From Daldinia sp. FL1419 (taxonomy: Eukaryota > Ascomycota > Sordariomycetes > Xylariales > Hypoxylaceae), in the NCBI GenBank assembly GCA_025201765.1, contig MU623480.1, forward strand, positions 24,561 through 88,560: 64,000 nucleotides of DNA, read 5' to 3'. This document shows, piece by piece, positions 1-12,640 of the stretch. Every line of letters begins with the position of its first letter. Position 1 is the first letter of the stretch. A program made the translations under genes and the position numbers. The notes beneath the pieces were generated by a model. That model worked only from the letters and a program-made list of their open reading frames with translations. It was not told the DNA's origin and made no database searches.

Positions 1-730
1 TGATAGCCGAATTGAAATTCTACAACTGGCAAACTTCGGCCGTGTCTTAAACAAGACTTGCCTTGCATAGAATTATCATGTGAATCGACTCCGCAGCTGC
101 CAGTGTAACGAATCCTGCATGCTTAGGTACTCATTATTGGCCCGGTGAGTTTTCCTATATTACCTCTGCATTTGTGAGATGGTGATACTGAATTGTGTAC
201 CACGGTTAGCTTACCATTGACCTATCTACCTTACCAAGAGCCTCAGAGCCTCATCCTCTAGATTTATTAAAGGGCTTCGTAACAAACCGCAAGCAGATTC
301 TCTCAGTTCCCTTCGAAAGTCGGACTCAATGAGTACCTACACCATGCAATTATTTAGTTTGTAGATTCTATCATTTTTTAAATTTTTTATTTTTTTGGAT
401 ATTTTTTTGGATATTTTGTAAAGGATTAAATGAGTAGCAATTTACTCTGCCATCGACCGTAAGTCACCGAGCCATCAAGCCAGCCGCGTAGACCCTTGAA
501 GGTTGCATGAAATCTGAATGGATTAAGAACGAAGTGGGTCTCGTATTAATTGCTGTTTCTTTCGTTAGGTCATGTTATGATGGAGTGATTTCTTACGGAC
601 GGACACATTTACATTAACACCCATCCACCTAATACTGTCTCTTGCCTATGGTAGGCCTAGCATGATCGATCGGCTGCGTGATGTGAGCAAACACGGGCAG
701 ATCCACATGGGCAGGCTTGTGTTTGAGCAT

Positions 731-759
731 ACCTACCTACCTACCTACCTACCTACCTA
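731..759. repeat. (ACCT)n microsatellite
   Basis: About seven uninterrupted ACCT units. The same tetranucleotide recurs at many intergenic sites in this window (39.49, 41.08 and 42.54 kb). Confidence 0.9.
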
Positions 760-2147
760 TGTATACTCCCGGCTTGCAACATTGCTCGATGTACCCAACG
801 CCGGCTTTTTGGTCCCGGTTTCTGCTTTGAGAAGGATGCAGCTAAATGAGCGTTTAGTCTGCGGTCTAGACTCCGCCCCCACGGGTTTCTATTTTATTTT
901 CGATCCGATATATAATATTGCCACCCAAGTTGCAGTTAAATCAAGTTGGAATCTGATACTCGGGACTCTGGAATATGTTTCCCGGTGATTAGAAACAACC
1001 CTCCTCTCCGTCACCGTGGGTGTGTTGATCGCCCAGTAATTACCATATTCAAATCATTACTAGATCTACGTATCTCCGTGTGGATGGATGCATGGAACAA
1101 GTATTGACAGTCTAGACCACGCAGCGCATTCGCGTAAGTTGACAAGGCAATACCAACCACCCGCTGCGACTCAACTAAAGCCTGCATACTGACCGATGAC
1201 ACTTACAAAACAAGATACAAGACCATAGGTCGATAGCCAGCCTCTATATCTACTTCCATCTCGTCCCAGATACCAACTAGGTATATTTTAGGTATATGCT
1301 ACCAATATCCACATCTCACTTACACCATCCTCGGCCTAGTGAGGAAATAGTTGGTAGAATCAGGATCAGGATCACGCTACACGGGTTTACATCTACCGAG
1401 ATCTTCGCTTCCCCGCGCTACAGCCAAGTCCTTCCCGTACAAGGTAAAGATCATGGAGTCATTCGGAAAGCTTCATATATTCCGGTCGAGTAAATTAAAG
1501 GCAACAACTCCGGCTTGTCGAACTATTGGAGAGTGACAATACCTATCGATCAAGGTTCGTCCAAAACTTTTTTTTCTTTTTTTTTCTTTGTTTTCTCCTG
1601 CGCGATTCGTGTCCACAGTTCTACCTACCTAGTTACGCTAGACACAGCATAGGGCGAAGGAGGAAGATGACTTGTAGACCTTCCTGTCGATACTATGTAC
1701 CTAAGCCTTGCAAGTCACAACCAATACAATCATCGCTGATTGTACATGACGAAATGAAAATGCTAGGTTAAAGTGTGAATTCCACACTCCCAGATCCTGG
1801 ACCCTGAGATTCAGATCTCGTATGTTCTAGGTCTCCGAATCGAATCAGTTACCAACTGCGACGCACAGTCCCTGTTGAGCAATAGGAAGCCCCGGATCAA
1901 ACACCACCTTAAGCCGGCCCAAAAGAGACGAGATGTTTTTCGTTGGGGTGTTTTTCGTCGTATTCCCGACTAGCTAGGTGCGTGTGCCAATTCCAGCAGA
2001 ATAATTTATGGTGAAGGATCGGCCGGGGCTGCATAATGAAGTCCGCTGAGAGGCTTTCGATGGCCAAAGGAGAGTCGGGGCTTATTCGTATTGTGCCTAT
2101 AATCTAGGCCGGAGGCTCTCCGCAACCCAGCATCCTTCCTCTGGGAT

Positions 2148-2226
2148 TGTTTTCTTTTCTTTTCTTTTTTTCTTTCTTTTTTTCTTTCTTTTTTTATTTC
2201 TTTAAAATTCTGTTTTTTTCTTTTTT
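2148..2226. repeat. Pyrimidine (TTTC-rich) tract
   Basis: An almost pure T/C stretch built of TTTCTT-like units on the + strand. No gene is associated with it. Confidence 0.8.
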
Positions 2227-3924
2227 CCGGGGCATACCTAATTCTTTGCAAGGTGCACGGGTCAAAGAATAAGTACTATGCTCGGAATCGAGGCCGAACC
2301 AATAAGGAGCCAGCCAGGCTTTGGTCAGCGGCGATAATTGCCAGGAGAAATTCAAGACCGTTGAGGCTAGGACAAAGTCCGCATATGATCCATATCATAC
2401 ACAGTATAGTTTCGTCGTACTTTGTAAGACTCCCTGTTGAATTGGGGTCACTCGAAACGCCCTTCGGACTCAGGTAAGTAGCTCAAATGTAGGCATTGGT
2501 ATTTTACAAGTTTTACAGTGAGCTCAACTAGCTGCCGAGGACTCCTCGCTATATGAACCTTGAAGTGGCGACTAGGACCAACTAATTGAAAAATGATAGC
2601 TGTCAATGTGTCTCGACCCGAGACTAGAGAAAGAAAGTTTGCGTACACATTATCCCTCAGGGGTCAATAAACCATGCACATACATTGATGTGAGTCTCGA
2701 GTCAGCTGGGTGATTTGGGCAACGAATGTGGGGGTAATTAGCTTAGGAACGGCATTATCTATTACCAATATTGCATAGTAGATTCGATTCTCGTCTCTGT
2801 ATCGACACGTTATTAGAAGTCTTGGGCGATTTATACGATTTATACGATCTATACGATTTATTTTAAGCCAATTCACATCTCACGTACTTACCTACTTGCA
2901 TTAGATATCTCAGATAGGTTAGCGATTAAACTATATATACCTATGTCTTAGACTTTTACCCTTGCGAAGAGGAGTAGCATCAAAGTAACATTACAATATT
3001 TTCTCGAAGCCCGTCAGCACGATACATGTATCCCCTGTTCACGAATATCTTTACTTCTCTTCTTACTCTCGGTTTCTCCCCCACACTTCATGTGCCTCAT
3101 TTGCCACAACCCTCGTGTACTTCATGCTTCTCATTACTAATGTGTATAATACGAAATCATAGGCTCGTCCCAGCAATACCTTACGATATCCATGCATTCG
3201 ATTCTCTGGCACAAGCCACCTGCCCGCGGTGTACAGGCTCGCTTGATAACAAGGCCCAAGGTGTACTTGTTGCAAGAAGACCTATCCATTCAGCTCGCTC
3301 GGAGTCCAACCCGGGGGTACATGCATGTAACGACTATAGGCGATATACAAATGCATCTTAATAACAATAACCCTTTGCGTGTACTGTACGCCGACCCCCA
3401 AAGGATTCGAATGTGATAGCTTAATTTGAACTTCTTGTCTACTAGAGCGTAGATTAATTCGTGTCCTCTCGAAGCAACCTAAACCCTATTATAATCATGT
3501 ATAATATGCCAGGTGCAAACACACTTAATGCCGAGCAAATCCCTCCCAAACCAACCGCCTTCTTCCGCTACCAGTATCCCGCTGCTATGACGTTCCCTGA
3601 TCCTAGCATTCAGGGACCATACCCAGTCTAACACAATTGCTCCGTCGAAGTTTACCAGTACCATTGATCCAAGTTCGCCTCGACGTAAGAACAAAACAGT
3701 CTGGATAGTTCGCGCACAATTAACTCAGGAGAATCCAACAGCTAGAAACGTTACATCTTCGAAGCATATATGAGCAATTTTAAATAATTACCTAGGTATC
3801 AACTTGTTTGGTTTTATCATAGTTGTACCCCAACATATCAAGCCAATCCGAGAGGGCGTTGCTATTCCGTTCGTGAAATGAAAGGATCGTCTATCGGAAA
3901 CATTATCAGTAACTTACCGCAAGC

Positions 3925-4928
3925 ATGAATGCAACCGTGGACGCTGCACGAAAATTTGAAGATTGGTCTGAGGAGATTCCAACTTCATGGACTCCAACAA
4001 TGTTCACATCGCCTTTCGGTGAGGGCATACCAGTCTCCGAACCTCAACTCTGGGCTAGCCCGGATAACAGTTCAGACGAATACTACAGATCGAATCATAC
4101 CGCGCAAGCGGAATTGACCCAAGGGCTAGATTCAAGCGACAACGTAAGTCTAACCTTTCTCTTTTCTTGTCTTTTTAATAGGAGAACCCTGCCCAGATTT
4201 GAGTCTCAATGTACGAGTTTCTATTCGTCTTAGCCGAGTTGTCGATTTCCTGTATTTCTTCAGGGAGCTGACTTCGTATTCAGTTTGACGCTGGCTACAC
4301 CATTGACAACAACGCCATGGCAGCAGGCACGTTTGTTTACGACCAATATCCTGGTACAAATGCTCCAGGCCAATCTACTCACCATGAATTAGATGATCCT
4401 TTCTCTGGGCACACAAGACGCTCTGGTATCGATCCAGAAACCGATGACAGGCCGATATTCAACGACGGTGTCATACCAGCAACCATATTATCACCGGGAA
4501 AGAGCCGTAATCGATTGCCTTCGAACAGTTTCGAAGCCAACAAATTGTCACCCCAGTCAACGTTGGGGGTTTCACCGATGTCCGGGTCCCCAGTAAATTG
4601 GATGCCAGACGGAGATCAGCCATCCCCTCCGTCTCCGGAAGATAGCATCAACGTCACGATGGAAACCGTGCCGCCGAACAAGCACAGACGCAACCGCGAG
4701 CGAAATCGCGTGGCGGCGCATAAGTGCCGGCAGAAGGCCAAGCAAAGCATGTCCGACTTGCAGGTGCGAGAACGAGAACTCAGCCAACAAAACCGTATGC
4801 TGCAAGAGCATGCAGGAAGCTTGCGAAGCGAGATTCTAGATCTCAAGAATGAGATCCTGCGACACAGCAGTTGCGACAGCGATATCATCCAAAATTATAT
4901 CACGCGGGCGGCACGCGATGTGCACTAA
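3925..4928 (+). CDS. ATF/CREB-type bZIP transcription factor
   Basis: Two exons, 3925-4143 and 4284-4928, give about 287 residues. The exon 1 boundary is a clean GTAAGT at 4144 in phase 0. The AG at 4282-4283 is the acceptor that restores the downstream frame; an AG 20 bp earlier (4262-4263) does not. The C-terminus holds a basic region at about residues 206-227 (RNRERNRVAAHKCRQKAK) with the N-x2-AA-x2-CR signature of the ATF-2/Atf1 group. A leucine-zipper-like helix follows to about residue 260. The N-terminal two thirds are Ser/Pro-rich and acidic with no named domain. Members of this family bind CRE-like DNA as dimers in the nucleus and often act in stress or sporulation responses; that role here is inferred. 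It stands alone, 1.9 kb from the next gene. The DNA-binding assignment is firm, the biological role is not. Confidence 0.88.
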
Positions 4929-6794
4929 ACGAGTTGGCGTTCGGTATGACAATGGTCGGGTATATAAAGGGGGCCTCGTATAGTGGCGTTTGTGCCGTGG
5001 AAATAAATGGGCTTACTAAAATAAACGCAATAGTAAGATTACGATCAGGTTCCCTTCGAGTCAGTTGGAATTCCTCAAGTATCTCACCTAGACTACTAGG
5101 CCTAATGATATCGATGAATGTTTACCTAGGGCGCGCCGGTTGGGTTCGCGGCACCCTAGTTCGCTGAGTGCTTTCATAGGGTGTTTGGGAGGCGTCCTTA
5201 TAAGGGGATTTGGTTAGGGTTTGTCCTTTTATGTCGTATCAGGCATTAGAGGGGAGCCTGCGTTGGTGGATGCTTGTCTTATAGCAATTGACCGTCATGC
5301 AACATCAGACTGCTGCTTCGCGATACGTCTTCTCAACTCAAAGAGCGAGGCCACAGGCTGTATCCGTACGTTGAGATTCCAAGACCAAGAAAATAATAGG
5401 AAGAGCAGCGAAGCGATTTCGTGCTACCCGGACGGGGGTAACTGTTGACATGTCTAGAATGCCGTTTCGAGGCCAAGCAGATCTGGCTGAATGGATAAGA
5501 TGAGAACGACAAGGTATCTATGCGATGAGCGACAAATGTCAACTTTTCTTCAAAGCTCTTCAAAGCTCTTCAAAGGGGCCAGAAGCATTATTATATATGA
5601 AACCCTTGCTGGGGATGTGACCATTTATGCGTGGTAAGATGGAAACGTACATAATATATACAGATCTTATATGTCAATATATCGTCAGGGTATCCACACC
5701 GCCCCCCTTCCTAGCAGCGGAGGTAAGTATCAGACGTATGGGAAAGCTTCGCGAGAGACAACCCGTCCCAAACATTCAGCTCCTATGGAATCGTAAACCA
5801 AAGGGCCGAGAAGCGAGCGAAAACAACCTCGCATCCTACCAAGATCACCGCCCCCTTCATGACCCCGTTGGGTACGCACTTCCCCCTTTACTCTCCGAGC
5901 ATCTCGTAAAATCAACAAGGATGAATAGTAGATATAAGGATAATTCAAAAGAGTCCAAATAGCGATCCCAGATCATGCCCTGTACTTCTGACTAGTATTT
6001 ATTTACTAAGGTAAAACCATCGTCAATCATCACAATCATTCTCCCTAACCAGGCTCTTCACTATTTATAGATCACGTACGATATACGTCACAATTGCCTC
6101 TTATGGAACCGTATCAAACGACTACGGGTCCTCTGGGTCTGTGGGCCTGATGTTGGCTCTACACTCGTCGCGACGTGGGACGCAGGAATTCTTCATACCT
6201 TAGAAAAAAAAAAAAAAAAAAAAGAAAAACCCTTACGACCCAGCCTTTATTCCCTAATTCATATTATTCTAGTTAACGCTGGACGCCTACCTATCCTTGT
6301 CCTGTATCTAGGCAATATTCATTTAATATCATAACACCCCCTTCTTATGAAAGGACTCAAACCACCCACACCACAAGATTGCATTCGGGTAAACACGCCC
6401 GCATATCGTCAGACTTCCGTAGGTATAATCATAGTTAAAAAGAAATACCTTCTAATCTCGATTCCTAATGTCTTTGGTGGATATGCTTGTTGGGGTAAGT
6501 CAATCATGTGTGAGAGCTTCTGCCCGGTCGAAATATTGTGTCTCGTTGGTCCTTGATAAGTATCCTATATAAGTAGGATACGACCCGTCACGTGGATCTT
6601 ACGGCGCCTAGGCCTGTAAACTGAATATAGACACATGTCATCACGACGGCAGAGGCGAACCTCTATGGCCTTTCCAAAGATAAGCCGTATGACGTGCGCT
6701 AAACTCGCATAAATATGCCGAATATATTTGCATAGCCAAGACATGGTATTAGTTAATGATACGTGTCAAGTCAATAGCGAGTGCGACTGTTGCT
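4929..6794. other. Intergenic, no gene recognised
   Basis: No supported coding region. It contains a 10-bp tandem (CTTCAAAGCT, about 2.7 copies, 5548-5575) and an A-tract near 6204-6227. It separates the 3' ends of the bZIP gene (+) and the transporter gene (-), so both terminators should lie inside it. No distinct terminator sequence is visible. Confidence 0.6.
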
Positions 6795-8481
6795 TCAATT
6801 ATCTTCGCGTTTTGCCTTTCCCAAGGACCTTAACTTCTCCCCCCAGATCCATAGAAGTAAAGGGACAGGAAGGCCGAGGCCCACGAAAATGAACGCCAGA
6901 ACACTGTTCCCCCAACCATACCCCAGTCGATCGTACAGTTGAGGAGCAAATATCGGGAAGACGAACCCGAGGGTGTTGGATAGAAATCTAGTGGCGGCAT
7001 TGGCAGAGGCACCCAGCTCGCCGAATATGTCAAGGGTGTATGCGAGAAGAGCTTGAGCCACAATAGAGCTTCCACACGTGAATATGATGGCACCGATATC
7101 AACCATGACCCAATTGATACGATATCCCGCCGCCCATCCGTACCAGAAAAGTCCCACTGGGATAAATAGTACTCCAGGAAGCATATACGGTGCGCGAAAC
7201 TCGGGTTTGCCCTCGCCCTTGTTCTTTGGTCGATCCCGGAGCCGTCTATAGATAAGATCCACTGTAGTAGTCGGCGTTAGAAATTACCCCTATTAAGGGG
7301 AACGTTTGAGGAAAAGTCGCGACTTACTAATTCTGGCCCCTATTTGTGCCGTCATACAGAACCCAATCGAGAAAGAAAGGTAGTGTAAACTGCCCAAGAG
7401 GGCGGACTGCCCATACCAATCTATCCATAGAGTCGCGAAAGTCGAGAGCATCAATGTGTAGATACCAAAGTTCAGAGCTAGAACAAGGGATATAACCTGT
7501 ATGATTGGTCGTCGGATGAGGAGATGGAGAGGTCGCTGAAGATAGGTCGTCAACCGGGAGAGAAAATCTTTCCAAAACGCCCACTGTCGGGGAGATAAAG
7601 GCGGCACAACGGACTCGGATCTTGAAGCTACCTTACGACGTAATAGAACTGGAGTATACGACTCCTTGATCACGATAACTCCTATTAGGACGATGACTGC
7701 GTCGAATATGCTAATAATCCAGAAAAGCCATGGCCAATAGACAAGTTGCACGACGACCCCGCCAACGATAGGTCCTAGAGCTGGACCTAGGTACGGAAGA
7801 AAAGAGGCGATGGCAAGCGACTTACCCCGGTCCTTCGCATGGTACATATCCGCCATGACAGGGCCTGTGAGCTAATAGAACGGGAGCGTTAGCCTTGGTC
7901 ATATTTTCGAAATCGGTTAGAGATGATGGACGATTGGTACATACTATAATACCAGCTCCCGCGCCCGTCGCAGCGAGGAATCTACTAGTGATCATCAAGG
8001 CGGTAGATTTCCCCACCGGACAAAGGGCGTTCCATAAGATATACCAAGCGTTACTTATAATCCATATATTCTTCCGGCCGTTCATCTCCGCGAGAGCCGC
8101 GATGAAGAATGGGCCAATCGCCAGACCGAGGAAATAAATAGAAAGCGTAATCTGCGAAGTCGACGCTCCGATGTTTAGATCGCGAGATATGCTGCCGAGA
8201 GCCGCTGCCATGATACTGGCGGACATAAGGGTCACTAGCTGCCCGACAGAAAAGATGATGCCGATCGAGACCTTTCGCCATTCCGGCCAATTGTACGGAT
8301 CATCAGGGTCATCCGCCCCATCCCAAGTTGCTCCGTGTAACTCATGTAGCCGTGCAAGACGTTTCTCGGCTTCGGAATCCTGATTTTCGACCTGTGCCTC
8401 CAACTTCTCTAGCGGAGTATCGGAAAGAAGCTGTGGATTGGCTGCCAGGCTGTCGCCTTCTTTCTTTTCGGTAGCAAACAT
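6795..8481 (-). CDS. MFS transporter, DHA1 drug/polyamine type
   Basis: Three exons on the minus strand: 8481-7945, 7871-7328 and 7261-6795, about 515 residues. Introns are 7872-7944 (73 bp, GTATGT..AG) and 7262-7327 (66 bp, GTAAGT..AG); both keep frame. The open frame runs 21 bp further upstream but has no ATG there, so I start at 8481. The soluble N-terminus ends in DPDDPYNWPEWRK, the D-x-NWP-x-W motif placed before helix 1 in fungal DHA1 carriers. Motif-A-like GPFFIAALAEMNGRK follows helix 2, then GLAIGP, LTGPVMADMY and GPALGPIVGG. About twelve hydrophobic segments can be counted. Such carriers are proton antiporters of the plasma membrane that export drugs, polyamines or metabolites; the substrate cannot be told from sequence. 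No biosynthetic neighbours are present, so nothing suggests a cluster exporter. Confidence 0.9.
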
Positions 8482-9777
8482 GTCGAACACGAACGTAGGC
8501 AAGCGAAATTTAGCTAACGAGAACGAGAGGGGTAGTATATCTCAAGAATCAAGACGGCCTATTGATGTACTTAGGCATCTACGTCGACACCATTACGCGA
8601 ACTCGGAGAAAGAAATTGTACCATCGAGAAGAAAGTTAGGCAATGACTCTATTACTATGTCCTGTTACCCGAATGACTCTTAATCTCAACAAGGGCCTGG
8701 ATTAAAAGCCCATGAATTCCCCACGGGTACGGTTGCTTCCGAATAATCGTACGGTTATACCGCGTCTCCGCAACCGGGGACGGCTTTCATACAAGAATTT
8801 TAAGCCGGCTTTAGGGTAGGCGGTCCAAGCCAGCACGAAATAGCCATCGAAGATTTCGGTACTAGATACTAACCATAAGAGCCGTCTATAGCAGCTGCCT
8901 AAAAGTGACGATAGTAGCCGAGCTCGCTAGTTTCACGATGGGAGAAATAAGGGGGGATCGAGAGACTTCGGAATGTCTTCCCGAGGGCTTAACACCGGTA
9001 CTCTAGACAGGGGGGCCAGACCCCGGACTATCCAATAGAACCACGTGAAGGGATCTGATAAATGCCCCTTGGAACGGCGGCGGTCTACTAGCGCCATCTG
9101 ATAAACCTTTCGACAAGGATGTGTATTCGGGTTTGGTTGAAGCTCCAGGGTTGATGCACATGCTACCCGAAGAGGGCAGGTAGCGAGATAGTCATCACTA
9201 AGTTACTCAGGATATCTCTCAAGGTAAGAGGTATGTAAGTACAGATAATTACAAAGGCACGAGTTGCAGCCTAATATAGAAGTAGGTCCTGGGAGCCCTT
9301 CAGGCTCCATCTACGGCTTGTAAGACTGTGGGGATAGTAAGACGGGTTTAAGAAAAGCTTGTTCGCCATGCCAAGTTGGCCCGCCATGTAAGTATCCTAT
9401 GCAACACAAGGCTAGTATAAAAGTCCTGTCCAATGAAAATGATTTCATATTTAGTGTACGCACGAATATTTGGTGACAAGTAGTGTGTAATGTCTATGTA
9501 GATAAAACTAAACGAGTGTGTAGAGCTTCGAAAAGCAATCCCAGGGCCTGATACTACTTTTCCAACGCGTGATTTCAGCTCCATTATTCCTTGACATATA
9601 TAAACCAGGTAACGAACGTGCGAGTGGCGAAAACAAGTTAAGTCAGATGAAATTTAAACGAGTGTTATTGTAGGTAAGTATCCCCACATCCAAGCGTCAA
9701 GACTTTGACGTAGTCTGCCGTCAACCATTTTACCCCTATCTTCGACCTGCTAAGATTAGGTACCTTATGTTTGCAGA

Positions 9778-10202
9778 ATTCACGAGTCAGGAGGAATCTC
9801 ATCCTCTATTGGCTTGTGGATCTGTCCAGCAGCCACTTTCTTGATAAACTCGATGACTATGAGGGAACCCAAGATCTCTCCAATGGCTTCCAAAGTAGGG
9901 TGAGTTCATTCCATACAAAGCATCGCTATGGCTTACCAGAGTCAAGTTAATATCTAAATATGTCCAATTAAATCTTCATAGCGCGAAATATTGGTAAGCT
10001 TGAATATAGGGGCAGGCTTCTCAAGGCCCCCATCAAAGCCCAAAGGCGCATGGATACCTAAGATAAACGCGGATATAATTAGAGGCTCGCATTTCCGAGG
10101 AAGGATAAAGCAGGGTATAATAGCCCAAGATAGACTTTGAGGAGTTATATCGAACATTTTCACTGAATAAACCATTCCCGGTACCGATAAGAAGATAGTC
10201 AA
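9778..10202 (-). pseudogene. Possible decayed coding fragment, family unknown
   Basis: On the minus strand an 82-residue open stretch (10202-9954) rich in hydrophobic residues is followed, after a stop and a change of frame, by a 35-residue frame. That frame reads EAIGEILGSLIVIEFIKK and ends with a polar tail and stop near 9778. Both pieces look more protein-like than neighbouring shadow frames, which suggests the 3' end of an old gene, but I recognise no family. Chance is a real alternative. Confidence 0.25.
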
Positions 10203-10861
10203 TCGCTCCGAATTGACAGCTGTGGCTGAACCTGAATGTATGCCAAATCAGGTTGATGGTGGAGGTGCCTCAGGAATCTGCGTAATGCAAACCCTTCGCG
10301 TGCATTGGGCTTTAAGAACGCACATAGTGAAAAGATTTTGCTAGGGTGTACCTATGTATGTTTGACTCGCCTACCCCGGAATCCCCGTTTTAAGTCGTAA
10401 ACAGATCCAAGAACCTGTACGAGGAGCACGCCACTAGGACTTTACTTAAAATTTGAGTTGTGCACTTACCTAGCTGGAATCCGAGACAGCAGCGGAAGAC
10501 ACATTATGACTGCGTTGTGGTGAATCTGATACGTACCTACTAAGAACATTTACAGGTCAGATCTGTATCTACATAGAGACCACTTATAAGCCTAATTTCA
10601 ACGAAGCTCAAAAGTAATGTTTACCGTAATCAATAGCATAGGTTAGTTGGGCGGGCAGAAAGTCATTAGAGATACTCCTTTCTAATATCTCTATAGGTTA
10701 AGGGTATACTCAAGAGATTCCTCGATTCCGGTTCTATTGTTTGCGTGCTCAAGCTACCTCAAAATTCAGTTTGATTCAGTCATAACCCCGATGTTCGAAA
10801 AAGAAACCAGAGATTACTCCCTAACCTTAGGAGGAAGGTAAGAAGAATGTATTCCTGGCGC

Positions 10862-11130
10862 TTAATTTACAACTCGCCGACCACGACGTAGTACAATGTC
10901 TCTGCTTCCTATATCCCATAGGGAATGATTAGCCGAGGGCAATTGACAAGCCAGGAATGTTTCACTCCAGCCTTCCTCTCGATTATGTACAATCAGTACT
11001 GTTGAGCAATGAGGAGCTTCTTTAGTAGCCACGTCCCGCAGATCATTTCGCATACGCCAAACTTCAGATCCATAGTAAGCCACTCTCGTATATCCATCAC
11101 TACCAGGCTCCCTTCTCGATCGTCGTAGAA
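10862..11130 (-). pseudogene. Possible small or relic ORF, family unknown
   Basis: A minus-strand frame stays open for roughly 90 codons up to a TAA near 10862, with no ATG at its head. It includes YYGSEVWRMRNDLRDV. Amino-acid use looks balanced, but no motif or splice partner was found. It may be the last exon of a broken gene or a chance frame. Confidence 0.2.
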
Positions 11131-12500
11131 ATGTATAGATAGGTAGATACCTAACTACCTATACAGTGGTTCTCTGAAAAAACAAAAAAAAAACAAAAAA
11201 AAACAAGGCGCATTATTTATACCAACCACAAGTGAAAACGTGAAAATAACCGGTATCGTGCGTCTCGGAGCTAGCAATGTCCCCTCAACTGTGACCAAGA
11301 TCGGCTTGTAGTTTACTCATTCCAATGCGGCTGAGAAACCCGTACACAAGTATTACCGCATGGCTTACTATACTCTTTGGCCAAAACAAATGCAGAATAC
11401 AATGGGAAGACTGAATGAAATTTAAAGCCTATTCTAGCTTAACCGCTATTAGCCTCACCGGTGTGGCTTTTCCCTCGCAATGGAGTACGACAGTGTAATG
11501 ACTCAAGAGTGGATATTGGCTGAACAGCCATGATACTATCAGCACTAACATGGTTGCTACAATGTAAAAAAAATCGGATTCAAGAACTAAAATAGGAAAG
11601 TCATTGGGAATTTTTGTGTCATTTTCTGAAGCGTCTCGGTGATGTATCCCGAGCCGCTGCTCGAAAGGAGAAATATTGTACTGCGTGATAGGTAATCATC
11701 GATACTAGGTAGGTAATAGTTACTAAGAGACGTCAAGCGGATCCCAACAGCTTGTGCACCTATATACTATAATCTGAGTTGATTTGAATATCTGAGCCAT
11801 AGGTCTAAGCGTCGAACCTATGTATTTGGCCTTTCTATCACACTAGGAAAAGAAAGAAAAAAGGTTCAGAGGGGGTAGGCTGTTCTCATACTTTTTAACT
11901 CAATGAGAATGATCTCAACGCGAATGGCCATACTGATATAAGGTCATTATCATCTTAGACACAGATGGAACTACTATCTCTTTTAATAGACGGGTTCTTG
12001 CTAGAGTCTATTCGTTGGGGAAAGTATCGACCCCTTTAGCTTCTAGTACGTATACATTTCAAGGACATTATAGGGGTTGCTCATAGAGAACTATGACGAA
12101 GAACGGCTGTCCAAGCATTCCTTACCTATAGGAATTGAAATAAACATGATTTGAGCTCATCGATTAAGAAGGGTTTTAATAATGACTTAGAAGATAAATT
12201 AAAAGGAATATATCCTCTTATCTTCAGCCAACGTAAACGATGCCGGGTTTCACCGGGCTCATCAAGTATATCTAGTGCTTATTCAGCGGAGCTCCGTCCT
12301 TAATGCTACCGAAGAGCCGACCGGTCTTTCACCCTATGAGGGCAGCCGCGCTTCTTTGTCACTTGGAGGCAAAACTTTTATTCTACCGAAAAAAAAAAAA
12401 AAAATTTATTTTGCGGCGACAAGATTACAGTAAGCTGTAGGTTTGCGACTCCGCGGAAACAAGGTCACGACGATGGTGGCCTCTTCGCCCGTCCGGGAAG

Positions 12501-12510
12501 AATATAAATT
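12501..12510 (+). promoter_or_regulatory. Candidate TATA element of the hydrolase gene
   Basis: An AATATAAATT box lies about 135 bp before the hydrolase ATG. Fungal TATA boxes are loosely placed, so this is only a candidate. Confidence 0.3.
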
Positions 12511-12640
12511 ATAGCAGTCGCGGGGTATGTCCCGTTCGTCCGTCGGATTGGATCCCATTGGGTACCTTATGTACTATTAAACCTCTCCCAGCCCCATCTG
12601 CCTTTCTTCAATAATACGTCTATAAAACATCATAAGCATA

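Larger units (their letters stand above)
1..3924. other. Intergenic, no gene recognised
   Basis: No open frame here has recognisable protein motifs or splice-compatible neighbours. The stretch holds simple repeats: an ACCT tetranucleotide run at about 731-759, T/TTTC-rich tracts near 1566-1590 and 2148-2226, and a roughly 9-bp GATTTATAC tandem at about 2828-2861. The last part (about 3700-3924) should contain the promoter and leader of the bZIP gene. Confidence 0.6.
8482..12640. other. Gene-poor intergenic stretch
   Basis: About 4.2 kb without an intact gene. Two short minus-strand stretches with protein-like reading are listed separately (about 9778-10202 and 10862-11130). A/T tracts lie at about 11177-11206 and 12390-12406. 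The region 8482-8700 should hold the transporter promoter. Confidence 0.55.

Noticed and set aside
8482..8502. Seven-codon N-terminal extension of the transporter
   Set aside because: The extension has no ATG (begins TTG); the first ATG is at 8481.
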